NCBI RefSeq assembly: GCF_003477885.1
Contig: NZ_QUEE01000002.1
Coordinates: 372,001-436,000 of the forward strand
Length of the DNA stretch: 64,000 nt
Reading direction: 5' to 3'
From: Lachnotalea sp. AF33-28
GTDB taxonomy: Bacteria; Bacillota; Clostridia; Lachnospirales; Lachnospiraceae
Shown in pieces: positions 30,788 through 39,470 of the stretch. Position 1 is the first letter of the stretch; each line of letters begins with the position of its first letter. The translations under genes were made by a program, and so were the position numbers. The notes beneath the pieces were generated by a model. The model had not been told where the DNA came from, made no database searches, and was given only the letters and a program-made list of their open reading frames with translations.

Positions 30788-32476
30788 ATGAAAAAATGGA
30801 AAAGAATCACAGCGGCAGCTCTGGCGGCGGTCATGATGTTATCATTGACCGCCTGTAAGAAGGACGGCAGCAAGGACGCTGACAGCACACAGACCGGACA
30901 GGCGGAAACTTCTGCTGCTGTCACCGAAGGCAGCCGTGAGGAAACAACGGCAGCAGGCAGCGAAGCCGATGCAGCGCAGCCTGCATGGAAGAGCAATACG
31001 GATCCGGTGGATCTGTCCTGGTTTGTGGGCGCATCGTGGTACCCCTATACCTGGGGCGACAGCTTGGTATCCAGGAACATAACTGAAAAGACAGGCGTCA
31101 ATGTGGAAATCGTTACGCCCACCGGCGATGTCAATGAGGAACTGTCATTGCTGATGATCAGCGGAGAACTGCCGGATTTGATTTCTCTGGGAAGCTGGGA
31201 GAGCAGCTACAGCAAGCTGTATGAAGGCGGCTATGTCTATGCATTAAATGAGCTGGCAGACCAGTATGATCCTTATTTCTATAAGGTGGTGGATGGCAGT
31301 GTGATCAAATGGCATACCAAGGAAGACGGCAACCTCTACGCAATCCCTAACGATGCTTATGGAGAGGAACAGATGGCCGAGACCGGCATGACCGCGGCGA
31401 CCCAGACATTTCTGGTGCGCAAGGATCTGTATGAAGATATGGGATCACCGGACATGACGACGCCGGAAGGCTTTCTGGAAGCGCTGCGCCTGCTGAAAAG
31501 CGATTACAGCACCTACAAGGGAGAGGCGATCACCCCGTTTTATGCCCAGGGCGGTTCCGGCTATGGGCTGTCCACCTTCCTGCAGAATTTCCTTGCCGTG
31601 CCATATGAAGTGGAGGGAACACTGTATGACAGGCTGACCGATGAGGATTATATCCAGTGGCTGAAGATGTTTCGGCAGGCATATGAGGAAGGTTTGATGG
31701 GAATCGACTACCTGGTGGATTCTGAAGACCAGGTGACGGAGAAGGCCAATAACGGACGGTATTTCTGTATGCTCCGAGAGTGGAGCGGCATGCAGGAGGC
31801 CAATACCATCCTGGCACAGAGCGAGAACCCTGACAGCTATTACATCGCGGTGGACGGACCGTCCAATGCAAAAAAAGACGCCCCGTTAATCTTTCCCGGG
31901 TCTTTGGACGGCTGGATGTCCTGCTTTATAAGCAAAAACTGTAAAAATCCTGACCGTGCTATCGCATTTTTAACTTACTTAAGCAGTGAAGAAGGCCAGA
32001 TGGATATGTTTTTGGGCGTTGAGGGAGAAACCTATGATGTGACGGATGGAAAACCTGCTTTAAAACAGGAGTTCATTGACATGATGACCACGGACTTTGA
32101 CGGTTTTTCCAATCAGTACGGTTTGTGCGATACCTACTGGATGCTTCGCAACAGCGTGATTGTGGATCAGTGGAGGCCGGCTTCAGAACCCTATATCCAG
32201 CAGATGAGCGACTGGGCCGATGCGCATGCCTACATCGAAGGCGGCATCTATAATAACCTGGATCCGACCGGCGACAGCGATGCGGCGATTGCTTCCACCC
32301 GCATCAATCAGAAGTGGGAAGAAGTTTTGCCGGAACTGATCACCGCTGCCACAGAGGAAGAGTTCGACCGTATCTTCAGCGAGTTTCTGGAAGCCAGAGA
32401 CAGCTACGGCTATGAACAGGTAGTAAACTATAAACAGAACCTGCTGAATGAACGCCGCATCAAGATGGCGGATTAA
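30788..32476 (+). CDS. ABC oligosaccharide-binding lipoprotein (LplA-like)
   Basis: The 562-residue protein has a lipoprotein signal with lipobox LTAC and an Asp/Ser/Thr/Ala-rich linker. A large two-lobe binding domain follows, as found with LplB/LplC permeases. SWFVGASWYPYTWGDS and ISGELPDLISLG are family-like segments. Its size fits binding of longer oligosaccharides. It is the third gene of the importer operon, after AAGGAGGAG. A hairpin terminator follows, so the binding protein end marks a transcript boundary before the kinase gene. Confidence 0.92.
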   Translation: MKKWKRITAAALAAVMMLSLTACKKDGSKDADSTQTGQAETSAAVTEGSREETTAAGSEADAAQPAWKSNTDPVDLSWFVGASWYPYTWGDSLVSRNITEKTGVNVEIVTPTGDVNEELSLLMISGELPDLISLGSWESSYSKLYEGGYVYALNELADQYDPYFYKVVDGSVIKWHTKEDGNLYAIPNDAYGEEQMAETGMTAATQTFLVRKDLYEDMGSPDMTTPEGFLEALRLLKSDYSTYKGEAITPFYAQGGSGYGLSTFLQNFLAVPYEVEGTLYDRLTDEDYIQWLKMFRQAYEEGLMGIDYLVDSEDQVTEKANNGRYFCMLREWSGMQEANTILAQSENPDSYYIAVDGPSNAKKDAPLIFPGSLDGWMSCFISKNCKNPDRAIAFLTYLSSEEGQMDMFLGVEGETYDVTDGKPALKQEFIDMMTTDFDGFSNQYGLCDTYWMLRNSVIVDQWRPASEPYIQQMSDWADAHAYIEGGIYNNLDPTGDSDAAIASTRINQKWEEVLPELITAATEEEFDRIFSEFLEARDSYGYEQVVNYKQNLLNERRIKMAD

Positions 32477-32483
32477 ACCATGG

Positions 32484-32520
32484 GGGCGCTGCAGAGAAGG
32501 GAAATCCTTTTGCAGCGCCC
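32484..32520 (+). terminator. Terminator after the binding-protein gene
   Basis: GGGCGCTGCA pairs with TGCAGCGCCC over ten base pairs, followed by TTGTC. The short T-run may allow some read-through to the kinase gene. Confidence 0.75.
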
Positions 32521-32561
32521 TTGTCATTTGCAGGGATCACACTGCGGCGGCAAGGAGGGAA

Positions 32562-32590
32562 TAGTCAGAGGGCCGCAAATATGCTACACT
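32562..32590 (+). promoter_or_regulatory. Candidate promoter of the two-component genes
   Basis: TAGTCA and TACACT are 17 bases apart, with TGC just before the -10. Confidence 0.5.
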
Positions 32591-32641
32591 GATAAAAAGA
32601 AAACAGGAGGCGCACGAATCGTGCGTACGGGAGTTCGGCTC

Positions 32642-34444
32642 ATGAAGCATATTTATGGATGGATGCAAAGAAAATACCGCAAATCCGGACTGGCAACCAA
32701 GATCGTGGCGCTGCTGGCTGTGATTGTCCTGGCCCCTGCGGCCGCCGTGACGGTATTCTGGGTGCAGAGAGAAGCAGGGCAGGTCTATGAAAAGGCACAG
32801 CTTCAGTGCCTGGCAATTGTGGAACAAGCGGCTAAGGATGTGGCGGGCAACCGCAGCCTGATCGAGAATACGGTACTTATAGCCTTAAATCAAAAGGATT
32901 TTCTGAAATTCTGCAGCGGCGATATGAGCGCGGACGGGCTTAGCCTGGTTAAATTCAGCCAAAATGAATTAAAGGGCATGAGATATATTTTTCAGAGCAA
33001 CAGCCTGATTGATTCCGCCAGCTTTTATTTCTATAATGAAGGGCTGTATGAAATCTGGGACACCATATACAGCTATGATCGTTTTGAAAATGCCGGCTTT
33101 GCAGAGCGCCTGCATGAGGAGCGGGGAAGCATCTTTCTGCTGGACGGCATCACGCCGAAGGGCAGGGGGTACGCCTGCTGCTATCATGAGGTATATCTGG
33201 ATACGACCTGTATAGGAGTACTGGAAATCCGGATGCAGGCAGAGGATTTCCTGAATAAGTCCGGGGATATCTGGACAGAGGAGGGCGGGTATACCCTGCT
33301 TCTGGACGGCGAGGGGCGGTGTTTGTTTACACAGCCGGATGGAGAAGTGCCGGATCGGGATACGCTTCTTGCCATCAGCCGGCAGTTTCTGGAGGATGTG
33401 TCGAAGGAAAGCTTTGAGGTGCGGACAAAGGAGGGCTGGTATTATGGGGCCTGGCAGTATCTGGACGGCCTGGATGCCTACGCGGTCCGCTGTGTCGAAA
33501 AACAGTCTCTGATGGGCGGGATCTACCGCAGTGTTTTTATGGCGCTTGGCTTTGTGCTTTTGGTGCTGGCTGCGATCTATCTGATTGCCAGCCTGATCTA
33601 CCGCAGGATGCTGTCCCGCTTAAACGTCCTGACGTCTTCCATGCGCCAGGTTCAGGACGGGCATCTTGAGGTGCGGGTGAAGGCACGTGAGGACGGAGAC
33701 GAACTGGATGAACTGGGAAATCATTTTAACCGCATGCTGTCCCGTATGGAGGGGCTGATTACGGAAAATGTGGAAAGGGAAACGGCGGCGATCAATGCGG
33801 AGCTCAATGCGCTGCAGAGTCAGATCAACAGCCATTTCCTTTATAATGCGCTGGAGAGCATCCGTATGATGGCGGAGGTGAAGAGCGAAACGGAGATAGC
33901 GGATACCATCATAGCCCTGGGCGGACTGCTGCGCTACAACATGAGCTGGGAATCCAGGACTGTAACGCTGCGGGAAGAGATCGCCAGCATAGAGCGGTAT
34001 ATTTATTTCGTCAATATGATCTATGAATTTGATGTGCAGCTTAAGGTGAGGCTTGAAGAAGAAATTTTGGACACCGAGATTCCCAAGCTGTGCCTGCAGC
34101 CCTGCGTGGAAAACAGTGTGGTGCATGGGATGGCGCCGGAGAGCAGACAGCTTCATATCACGGTCAGCGCCGTAGAAAATGGCAAGGTGCTGGTACTTCA
34201 GGTGCTCGATGACGGAAGGGGAATTGAGCGAGGGCTGTTAAACCGTCTTAATGCTGTCCTGGAAGGCGTGTCAGATGAAAATGTGCGGACAGGAAACAGC
34301 GGAATCGGAATCGCTAATGTTCACAAACGGCTGCAGATGAATTACGGCAGGGAGTACGGAATCGTCCTGCAGAGTGAAGAGAACGCATATACGCTGATCA
34401 AGGTGGTCATGCCCTATGAAAAGAAAAAATTGGGAGGCTGGTAA
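32642..34444 (+). CDS. Sensor histidine kinase, YesM type
   Basis: The 600-residue protein has a short cytoplasmic start, a membrane helix (IVALLAVIVLAPAAAVTVF), an extracellular sensor part and a second helix (SVFMALGFVLLVLAAIYLIA). A HAMP region and a His_kinase domain follow. His398 in INSHFLYN is the phosphorylation site; the usual Pro before it is Ser. ATP-binding marks are CVENSVVHG, DDGRGIE and NSGIGIANVHKRL. YesM-type kinases sense saccharides, sometimes through a binding protein. ATG 32642 has GGGAG 8 bases upstream. GTG 32621 with AGGAGG is a real alternative, with a short palindrome (CGCACGAATCGTGCG) in between. Confidence 0.92.
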   Translation: MKHIYGWMQRKYRKSGLATKIVALLAVIVLAPAAAVTVFWVQREAGQVYEKAQLQCLAIVEQAAKDVAGNRSLIENTVLIALNQKDFLKFCSGDMSADGLSLVKFSQNELKGMRYIFQSNSLIDSASFYFYNEGLYEIWDTIYSYDRFENAGFAERLHEERGSIFLLDGITPKGRGYACCYHEVYLDTTCIGVLEIRMQAEDFLNKSGDIWTEEGGYTLLLDGEGRCLFTQPDGEVPDRDTLLAISRQFLEDVSKESFEVRTKEGWYYGAWQYLDGLDAYAVRCVEKQSLMGGIYRSVFMALGFVLLVLAAIYLIASLIYRRMLSRLNVLTSSMRQVQDGHLEVRVKAREDGDELDELGNHFNRMLSRMEGLITENVERETAAINAELNALQSQINSHFLYNALESIRMMAEVKSETEIADTIIALGGLLRYNMSWESRTVTLREEIASIERYIYFVNMIYEFDVQLKVRLEEEILDTEIPKLCLQPCVENSVVHGMAPESRQLHITVSAVENGKVLVLQVLDDGRGIERGLLNRLNAVLEGVSDENVRTGNSGIGIANVHKRLQMNYGREYGIVLQSEENAYTLIKVVMPYEKKKLGGW

Positions 34445-34446
34445 GG

Positions 34447-35973
34447 ATGTTTCGTATACTGGTGGTGGATGATCAGGCCAGAATCAGAGAAGGCATGCGG
34501 ACGATTCTGTTAAAAAGGCAGGAAACTATGGAGATTGAGACCGCAGCCAACGGACTGGAGGCGTTGAGCGTCCTTCAGAGAAAGAAGATCCATCTCGTGA
34601 TCACGGATATCCGCATGCCGGATATGGATGGGATTGCGCTGATGGAATCGGCGGCGCGCTATTATCCCGATATTCCGTTTGTAGTGGTGAGCGGATACGA
34701 CGATTTTTCTTATGCTCAGAAGGCGATTGAGTACGGCGCCAGGGCGTATCTGTTAAAGCCTCTGGAACGGACGGCGCTTTTACAGGCTGTGGATCGGATA
34801 TACGGAGAATATTGTGTGGGCAGGACGAAACAGGAACCGGAGCTTAAGGATGGCATTTTCACACAGATGCTTTCTTATTTGAAAGGAACCGGAGCGAATC
34901 CGGCGCTTGTACAAAAACTGAAAAGAGATCATTCCTTTTTGGAGCAGGACTACAGGGTGGCTTTGTTCGGCTTCCCCGAGAGGGAGCTGGACATGCAGGA
35001 AGAGGGAATCCGCCTGCGCCTTTCGATTCTTCTGGAGCGGGAGACGGACGGGGTGCCGCATCTATTGGTAAAGGGGGAACGGGAGCTGGTGCTGCTGTGC
35101 GGCGTTTGGGTAAAGCCGGAGGCATGGATGGGAGAGATACGCCGCTTTTTTCCGGGAAGCGCGGCAGTCAGCGGCGTTTATTCCGGTATTGGACAGCTTC
35201 AGACCGCCTATGTACAGGCAAGAGAGATTGGGATCCACCATTTCCTTTTTCCTGGAAAAGACTGCCTGATGCCGGAAGATTTGCTCGGGCTGAAGAGCGA
35301 TTTCACTATCCCCTACCATGAGGTGGAGCGGATCGGTGACCTGATGGGCTCATGTGAAGATGCGGATATTGCTGACTATATCAGCCGGATCTTTGACAGA
35401 AGCGTACTGTGCCGTTACCGGATCGGATATACTCTGGCGCTGTGTGATACGCTGTACCGGAGCCTGCGCGCCATCGAGGCGCCTCTGCGTGAGGCAGGGA
35501 TGGAAGCTGGTCTGGATATGCGCAAGACAAACAGCCCCATGGAATATTTCTCCATGAGAGAATATCTGTTGTCGCTGCAGGAAAAGATGCTTCGGCTGCA
35601 TCATCTGGTGTATGAATACAAAAAGGCCTATCGCGAAAATGCAGAGCTGGAAAAGGCCATTGCCTACATACGGAATAATTATCATAAGCAGCTGACGCTG
35701 GCCATGGTCTCCAACGATGTTTCACTGAATTACGCTTATTTTTCCAATGTGTTCCGAAAATACACCGGCAAGACCTTTATGGAATATCTCCGGGATATCC
35801 GTATGGAGGAGGGAAAACGACTGCTTTCCAAAACGGATCAGAGGATTGCGCAGATCGCAGAAAAGGTGGGATATGACAGCTATAAGAGCTTTTCCCGCGC
35901 GTTTAAGGAATCGGTGGGCATCACACCGGCTGAATACCGCAGGAAGAAACAGATCATGAAACAGGAGAATTAA
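34447..35973 (+). CDS. AraC-type response regulator, YesN type
   Basis: The 508-residue protein has a receiver domain (ILVVDDQARIREGM, phospho-Asp54 in VITDIRMPDMDG, Lys in AYLLKPLE) and a long middle region. Its C-terminal AraC DNA-binding domain has two helix-turn-helix units (YAYFSNVFRKYTGKTFMEYL, and IAQIAEKVGYDSYKSFSRAF). It starts two bases after the kinase stop with GGAGG in the kinase end. Phosphorylated YesN-like regulators activate neighbouring carbohydrate genes. The two matching boxes at 25969 and 28875, each placed where a -35 should be, are probable targets. Confidence 0.93.
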   Translation: MFRILVVDDQARIREGMRTILLKRQETMEIETAANGLEALSVLQRKKIHLVITDIRMPDMDGIALMESAARYYPDIPFVVVSGYDDFSYAQKAIEYGARAYLLKPLERTALLQAVDRIYGEYCVGRTKQEPELKDGIFTQMLSYLKGTGANPALVQKLKRDHSFLEQDYRVALFGFPERELDMQEEGIRLRLSILLERETDGVPHLLVKGERELVLLCGVWVKPEAWMGEIRRFFPGSAAVSGVYSGIGQLQTAYVQAREIGIHHFLFPGKDCLMPEDLLGLKSDFTIPYHEVERIGDLMGSCEDADIADYISRIFDRSVLCRYRIGYTLALCDTLYRSLRAIEAPLREAGMEAGLDMRKTNSPMEYFSMREYLLSLQEKMLRLHHLVYEYKKAYRENAELEKAIAYIRNNYHKQLTLAMVSNDVSLNYAYFSNVFRKYTGKTFMEYLRDIRMEEGKRLLSKTDQRIAQIAEKVGYDSYKSFSRAFKESVGITPAEYRRKKQIMKQEN

Positions 35974-35976
35974 GAG

Positions 35977-38900
35977 ATGGAAGAAATGAAGACTGTAATA
36001 GAGGATTACGCAAGGAAACCGGTTTTTGCCAGTTTCCTTCCGGGTATCGCCGGCTTAAAGGGGATTCCTGTCTGGTGTTTATATGTGAACCGGGGGCAGG
36101 GTATCGCCAGTTTTGGCACGGAGGATAAAGATCACAGCATCATGGAGTTTAGTCCTGCCCATCAGGCCTGGCAGAATGTGAAGCGTACGGGTTTCCGTAC
36201 GTTTATCCGCAGCGGCGGCGCATTTCTGGAACCTTTTCAAAGTGAATGCGCGGGCCAGAGAATGACGGTTTCGATGAATGGGCTGACAGTTTCGGAGCAC
36301 AACACAGAGTGGGGGCTTGATACGCAGGCGGAGTATTATATCCTCCCGGGTGAGCCAATCGGCGCTCTGGTGAGAAGACTGACCGTGACGAATACCGGGA
36401 CGCAGGAGCAGGAACTGGAACTGCTGGACGGAATGCCGGCTGTAGTGCCCTATGGGGTTAACCAGTGGACGATGAAAAACATGCTCCAGACCGGTAAGGC
36501 GTGGATGAAGGCCGAGATTCTGGAAAACCTGCCATATTACCGGGTACGGGCCAGCATGGAGGATACGGCTGATGTGGGCAGGGTGGAAGCCGGCAATTTC
36601 TCTCTGGCAGTGGACGGGGAAGGAAAGCGTCTGTTACCTGTTGTCGATACGGAGCTGGTTTTTGATTATGATACTTCGCTGGAACAGCCTGTCGGTTTTC
36701 TGAAAAAAGGCCTGGAGGGCCTGATGTCTGCCGTGCAGAACTGTGAGAATCAGGTTCCATGCAGCTTTTATGGAACGAAGGCCCGGCTTTTGCCCGGTAA
36801 AAGTGTGATGATCTGCCAGATGATCGGACGGGCGGAAAGCCGGGAAGTCCTGGGGCGCTTTGCGGGAAAGAAGTTCGGCCCGCAGTACTTCACAGAAAAA
36901 AAGAAAGAGGCGGACGTGCTCGTCTGGCGGATGACAGACCGGGTGGAGACACACACGGGAAATCCGGTATTTGACGCTTACTGCCGTTATACCTATATGG
37001 ATAATGCCCTGCGGGGCGGGTATCCGATGCCTATAGACGGTGACAGGGTATTCTATGCGTACTCCCGCAAGCATGGGGATCTGGAACGGGATTATAACTA
37101 TTTCTCCATGCGGCCAGAGTTCTATTCACAGGGAAACGGAAATTTCCGGGATGTGAACCAGAACCGCCGCTGCGATGTGAGCCTTTCCCCTTTTGTAGGA
37201 ACTGCCAACATCCGTATATTTTACGAATTACTCCAGCTGGACGGCTATAATCCGCTGCAGCTGGAGCCGGTATCCTGGCGGCTGGAGAAAGAGCGGTGCG
37301 GCGCGCTTGAAAAGCAGCTTAAAAGCGGAGAGAGTCCGTTGCTGCCATTTCTTATGACGGATTTTACTCCCGGACAGCTGTACGGGCGTATGGAAAAGCT
37401 GGGGATTTCCGAAAAGAGGCAGGATGAATTGTTCTCTGCCGTTATGAAGGAGTCATGGGAACATCACCCCGCCAGCTTCAATGAGGGATACTGGAGCGAT
37501 CATTGGACCTATAATCTGGATCTGGTGGAAGACTATCTTAGCATCTATCCGGAGCAGGAAGAAGCGCTGCTGTTTGAGACTTCCTATACCTGGTATGCGG
37601 CAAAGGCCTGTATACAGGAAAGAAGGAAGCGCTATGTAAAGACAGCAGGCGGCATCCGGCAGTATGGAACTCTGACAAAAAGGACTGTCCGGCGGCAGGA
37701 AGAAATGGGGATGTCCGACGGCCGGCTGCTTTGCTCCGCCCTGATAGAAAAAATGATTCTGCTGTGCGGATTAAAATATGCCGCCCTGGATTTCTATGGG
37801 ATGGGCATTGAGATGGAGGGCGGCAAGCCGGGCTGGTACGACGCGCTAAACGGTCTGCCGGGCCTGCTGGGTTCCTCCATGGCGGAGACCGTCGAGCTGG
37901 AGCGCCTCATGGATTATGTGCTGCGCTGTCTTCATGTATATGACCGGACGGTCGTGCTGCCGGAAGAACTGAATCACCTGCTGTCAGAGCTGGCCCGCAT
38001 TACGGAGGAGGAAATGGCCAGTCTCTCGCGGGAGGGAGCGCAGATGTCCTTCTGGAACCGGATAAATGATGCGAAGGAAAGATATCGCCGGTCCGTTTAT
38101 GCCGGTCCTGCCGGAGTGGGATGCCCGATGAGGACAGCAGAGGCGGCGCGGCTCATCGATACCTGCCGCCGGGCTGTTCGGATCGGAATTGAAAAAGCAC
38201 GCGCCGGGAGGCCGGTAATCCCTACCTATTTTTATTATGAAGTGACCGGCTATGAGGAAGATGAGGCGGGAATTCTGCCCCTAGCTGTCACACAGAAGGA
38301 GATCCCTCTGTTTCTGGAAGGGCCGGTTCATCTCCTAAAACTGCCCTACAGCCTTAAGGAGAAGGCGGGGATCGCAAGGGCGGTAAAGGAGAGCTGTCTG
38401 TATGACCGCAGACTTTCTATGTATAAAGTAAACGGTCCTCTTCAGGAAGCCACCTATGAGCTGGGCCGGGCCGCCGCTTTTACTCCTGGATGGCTGGAAA
38501 ATGAGTCTGTCTGGCTGCATATGGAATATAAATATCTGCTGGAGCTTTTACGGTCCGGTCTGTATGAGGAATTTTCGGAAGCCTTTTACCGCGCGGCGGT
38601 GCCGTTTCTCGATCCGGAAACCTATGGAAGGAGTGTCCTGGAGAACAGTTCCTTTATTGCGAGCAGCAGCAATCCCAACGCCCGGATACACGGCAGAGGG
38701 TTTGTAGCCCGTCTTAGCGGATCGACCGCAGAATTCTTGCATATGCGCAAGGTAATGCTGTTCGGGGAAAAGCCCTTCACGTCGGAGAACGGTCATCTTA
38801 TGCTGACTTTTAGACCTTTGCTGCCGGATTATCTGACCCGGGAAACACAGGAGGTATCGGCTGTATTTCTGGATACGGTCAGAGTGGTGTATGAGGTGCA

Positions 38901-39099
38901 GGGGGGAAAGGCCTATGTGCCGGGGCATTACCGGGTACATGTAAGCCGGCTGCTGTATCCGGACGGCCGGACAGAAGAGATATCCGGCGCGAGGATTGAG
39001 GGAAAACAGGCAGAAGCGGTGCGGGCCGGACAGGTTCGGGAGATCCGGGTGCGGCTCGAAACATCAACAAAGGGAGTCCGGCCATCGCTCCCGGCATAA
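35977..39099 (+). CDS. GH94/GH161-like phosphorylase, probable beta-1,3-glucan phosphorylase
   Basis: The 1040-residue protein shows the clan GH-Q layout of glycoside phosphorylases: an N-terminal beta-sandwich, an (alpha/alpha)6 barrel and a C-terminal beta part. GNGNFRDVNQNRR around residues 388-400 holds the probable catalytic Asp; ASSSNPNARIHGRGFVARLSGSTAEF is the phosphate-site region. It is longer than cellobiose phosphorylases (about 800) and closer to GH149/GH161 beta-1,3-glucan phosphorylases. With two GH16 genes and the importer, phosphorolysis of beta-1,3-glucan oligomers to glucose-1-phosphate is the best reading. There is no signal peptide. The final dozen residues come from fused foreign sequence (see the remnant at 39063). 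Confidence 0.8.
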   Translation: MEEMKTVIEDYARKPVFASFLPGIAGLKGIPVWCLYVNRGQGIASFGTEDKDHSIMEFSPAHQAWQNVKRTGFRTFIRSGGAFLEPFQSECAGQRMTVSMNGLTVSEHNTEWGLDTQAEYYILPGEPIGALVRRLTVTNTGTQEQELELLDGMPAVVPYGVNQWTMKNMLQTGKAWMKAEILENLPYYRVRASMEDTADVGRVEAGNFSLAVDGEGKRLLPVVDTELVFDYDTSLEQPVGFLKKGLEGLMSAVQNCENQVPCSFYGTKARLLPGKSVMICQMIGRAESREVLGRFAGKKFGPQYFTEKKKEADVLVWRMTDRVETHTGNPVFDAYCRYTYMDNALRGGYPMPIDGDRVFYAYSRKHGDLERDYNYFSMRPEFYSQGNGNFRDVNQNRRCDVSLSPFVGTANIRIFYELLQLDGYNPLQLEPVSWRLEKERCGALEKQLKSGESPLLPFLMTDFTPGQLYGRMEKLGISEKRQDELFSAVMKESWEHHPASFNEGYWSDHWTYNLDLVEDYLSIYPEQEEALLFETSYTWYAAKACIQERRKRYVKTAGGIRQYGTLTKRTVRRQEEMGMSDGRLLCSALIEKMILLCGLKYAALDFYGMGIEMEGGKPGWYDALNGLPGLLGSSMAETVELERLMDYVLRCLHVYDRTVVLPEELNHLLSELARITEEEMASLSREGAQMSFWNRINDAKERYRRSVYAGPAGVGCPMRTAEAARLIDTCRRAVRIGIEKARAGRPVIPTYFYYEVTGYEEDEAGILPLAVTQKEIPLFLEGPVHLLKLPYSLKEKAGIARAVKESCLYDRRLSMYKVNGPLQEATYELGRAAAFTPGWLENESVWLHMEYKYLLELLRSGLYEEFSEAFYRAAVPFLDPETYGRSVLENSSFIASSSNPNARIHGRGFVARLSGSTAEFLHMRKVMLFGEKPFTSENGHLMLTFRPLLPDYLTRETQEVSAVFLDTVRVVYEVQGGKAYVPGHYRVHVSRLLYPDGRTEEISGARIEGKQAEAVRAGQVREIRVRLETSTKGVRPSLPA

Positions 39100-39195
39100 T
39101 CGGTCCGCCGAAAGCGTGTGTGATAACAGGCTACCGTGACTGCGGAGATATAAGCAGTGTCAGAATAGAACACTGTTACAATGATATGAGTAAAC
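39063..39195 (+). pseudogene. Remnant of an AraC-BtrH-like gene fused to the phosphorylase gene end
   Basis: Bases 39063-39152 match 40280-40369 of the intact AraC-BtrH gene at about 84% (some 14 mismatches in 90). In the frame of that gene the remnant reads IIGPPKACVITGYRDCGD, against IIGPPEACVITGYRDGGN. The match starts inside the last codons of the phosphorylase, which are read in another frame (KGVRPSLPA). After 39152 similarity stops; the frame runs on to a stop at about 39200. Both ends of the original gene are gone. Confidence 0.75.
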
Positions 39196-39267
39196 TTTTA
39201 TAAAAAAAGGCTGACAATTATAGGATTGCATTATATTCTACTCCGTTTTCGACAGTTAAAAGAGCAT

Positions 39268-39310
39268 AAAAATCCGGAAGGCCTTATGTAATAAGGTTTT
39301 CCGGATTTTT
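39268..39310 (+). terminator. Terminator after the phosphorylase gene
   Basis: AAAAATCCGGAA pairs with TTCCGGATTTTT, with an inner stem in the loop. The A/T ends make it usable in both directions. The rest of the 371-base gap 39100-39470 holds the remnant and AT-rich sequence with TATACT at 39426 as a possible -10. Confidence 0.85.
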
Positions 39311-39470
39311 CGTTGATCTTCAATATATTCTGAAGTTATATTTTATCATAAAACACTATCCTATTAAAGCCTTTTTAAGCTTATAAGATAATCAAAAAAG
39401 TCGAGAAAACCTCTGCGCGGTATGATATACTGGTAACACTTCATGAAGAATAAAAAACAGGGGTGCGGTT

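Noticed and set aside
28957..32476. Missing ATPase as evidence of a broken transporter
   Set aside because: LplB/LplC-type importers normally lack an own ATPase gene and share one encoded elsewhere.
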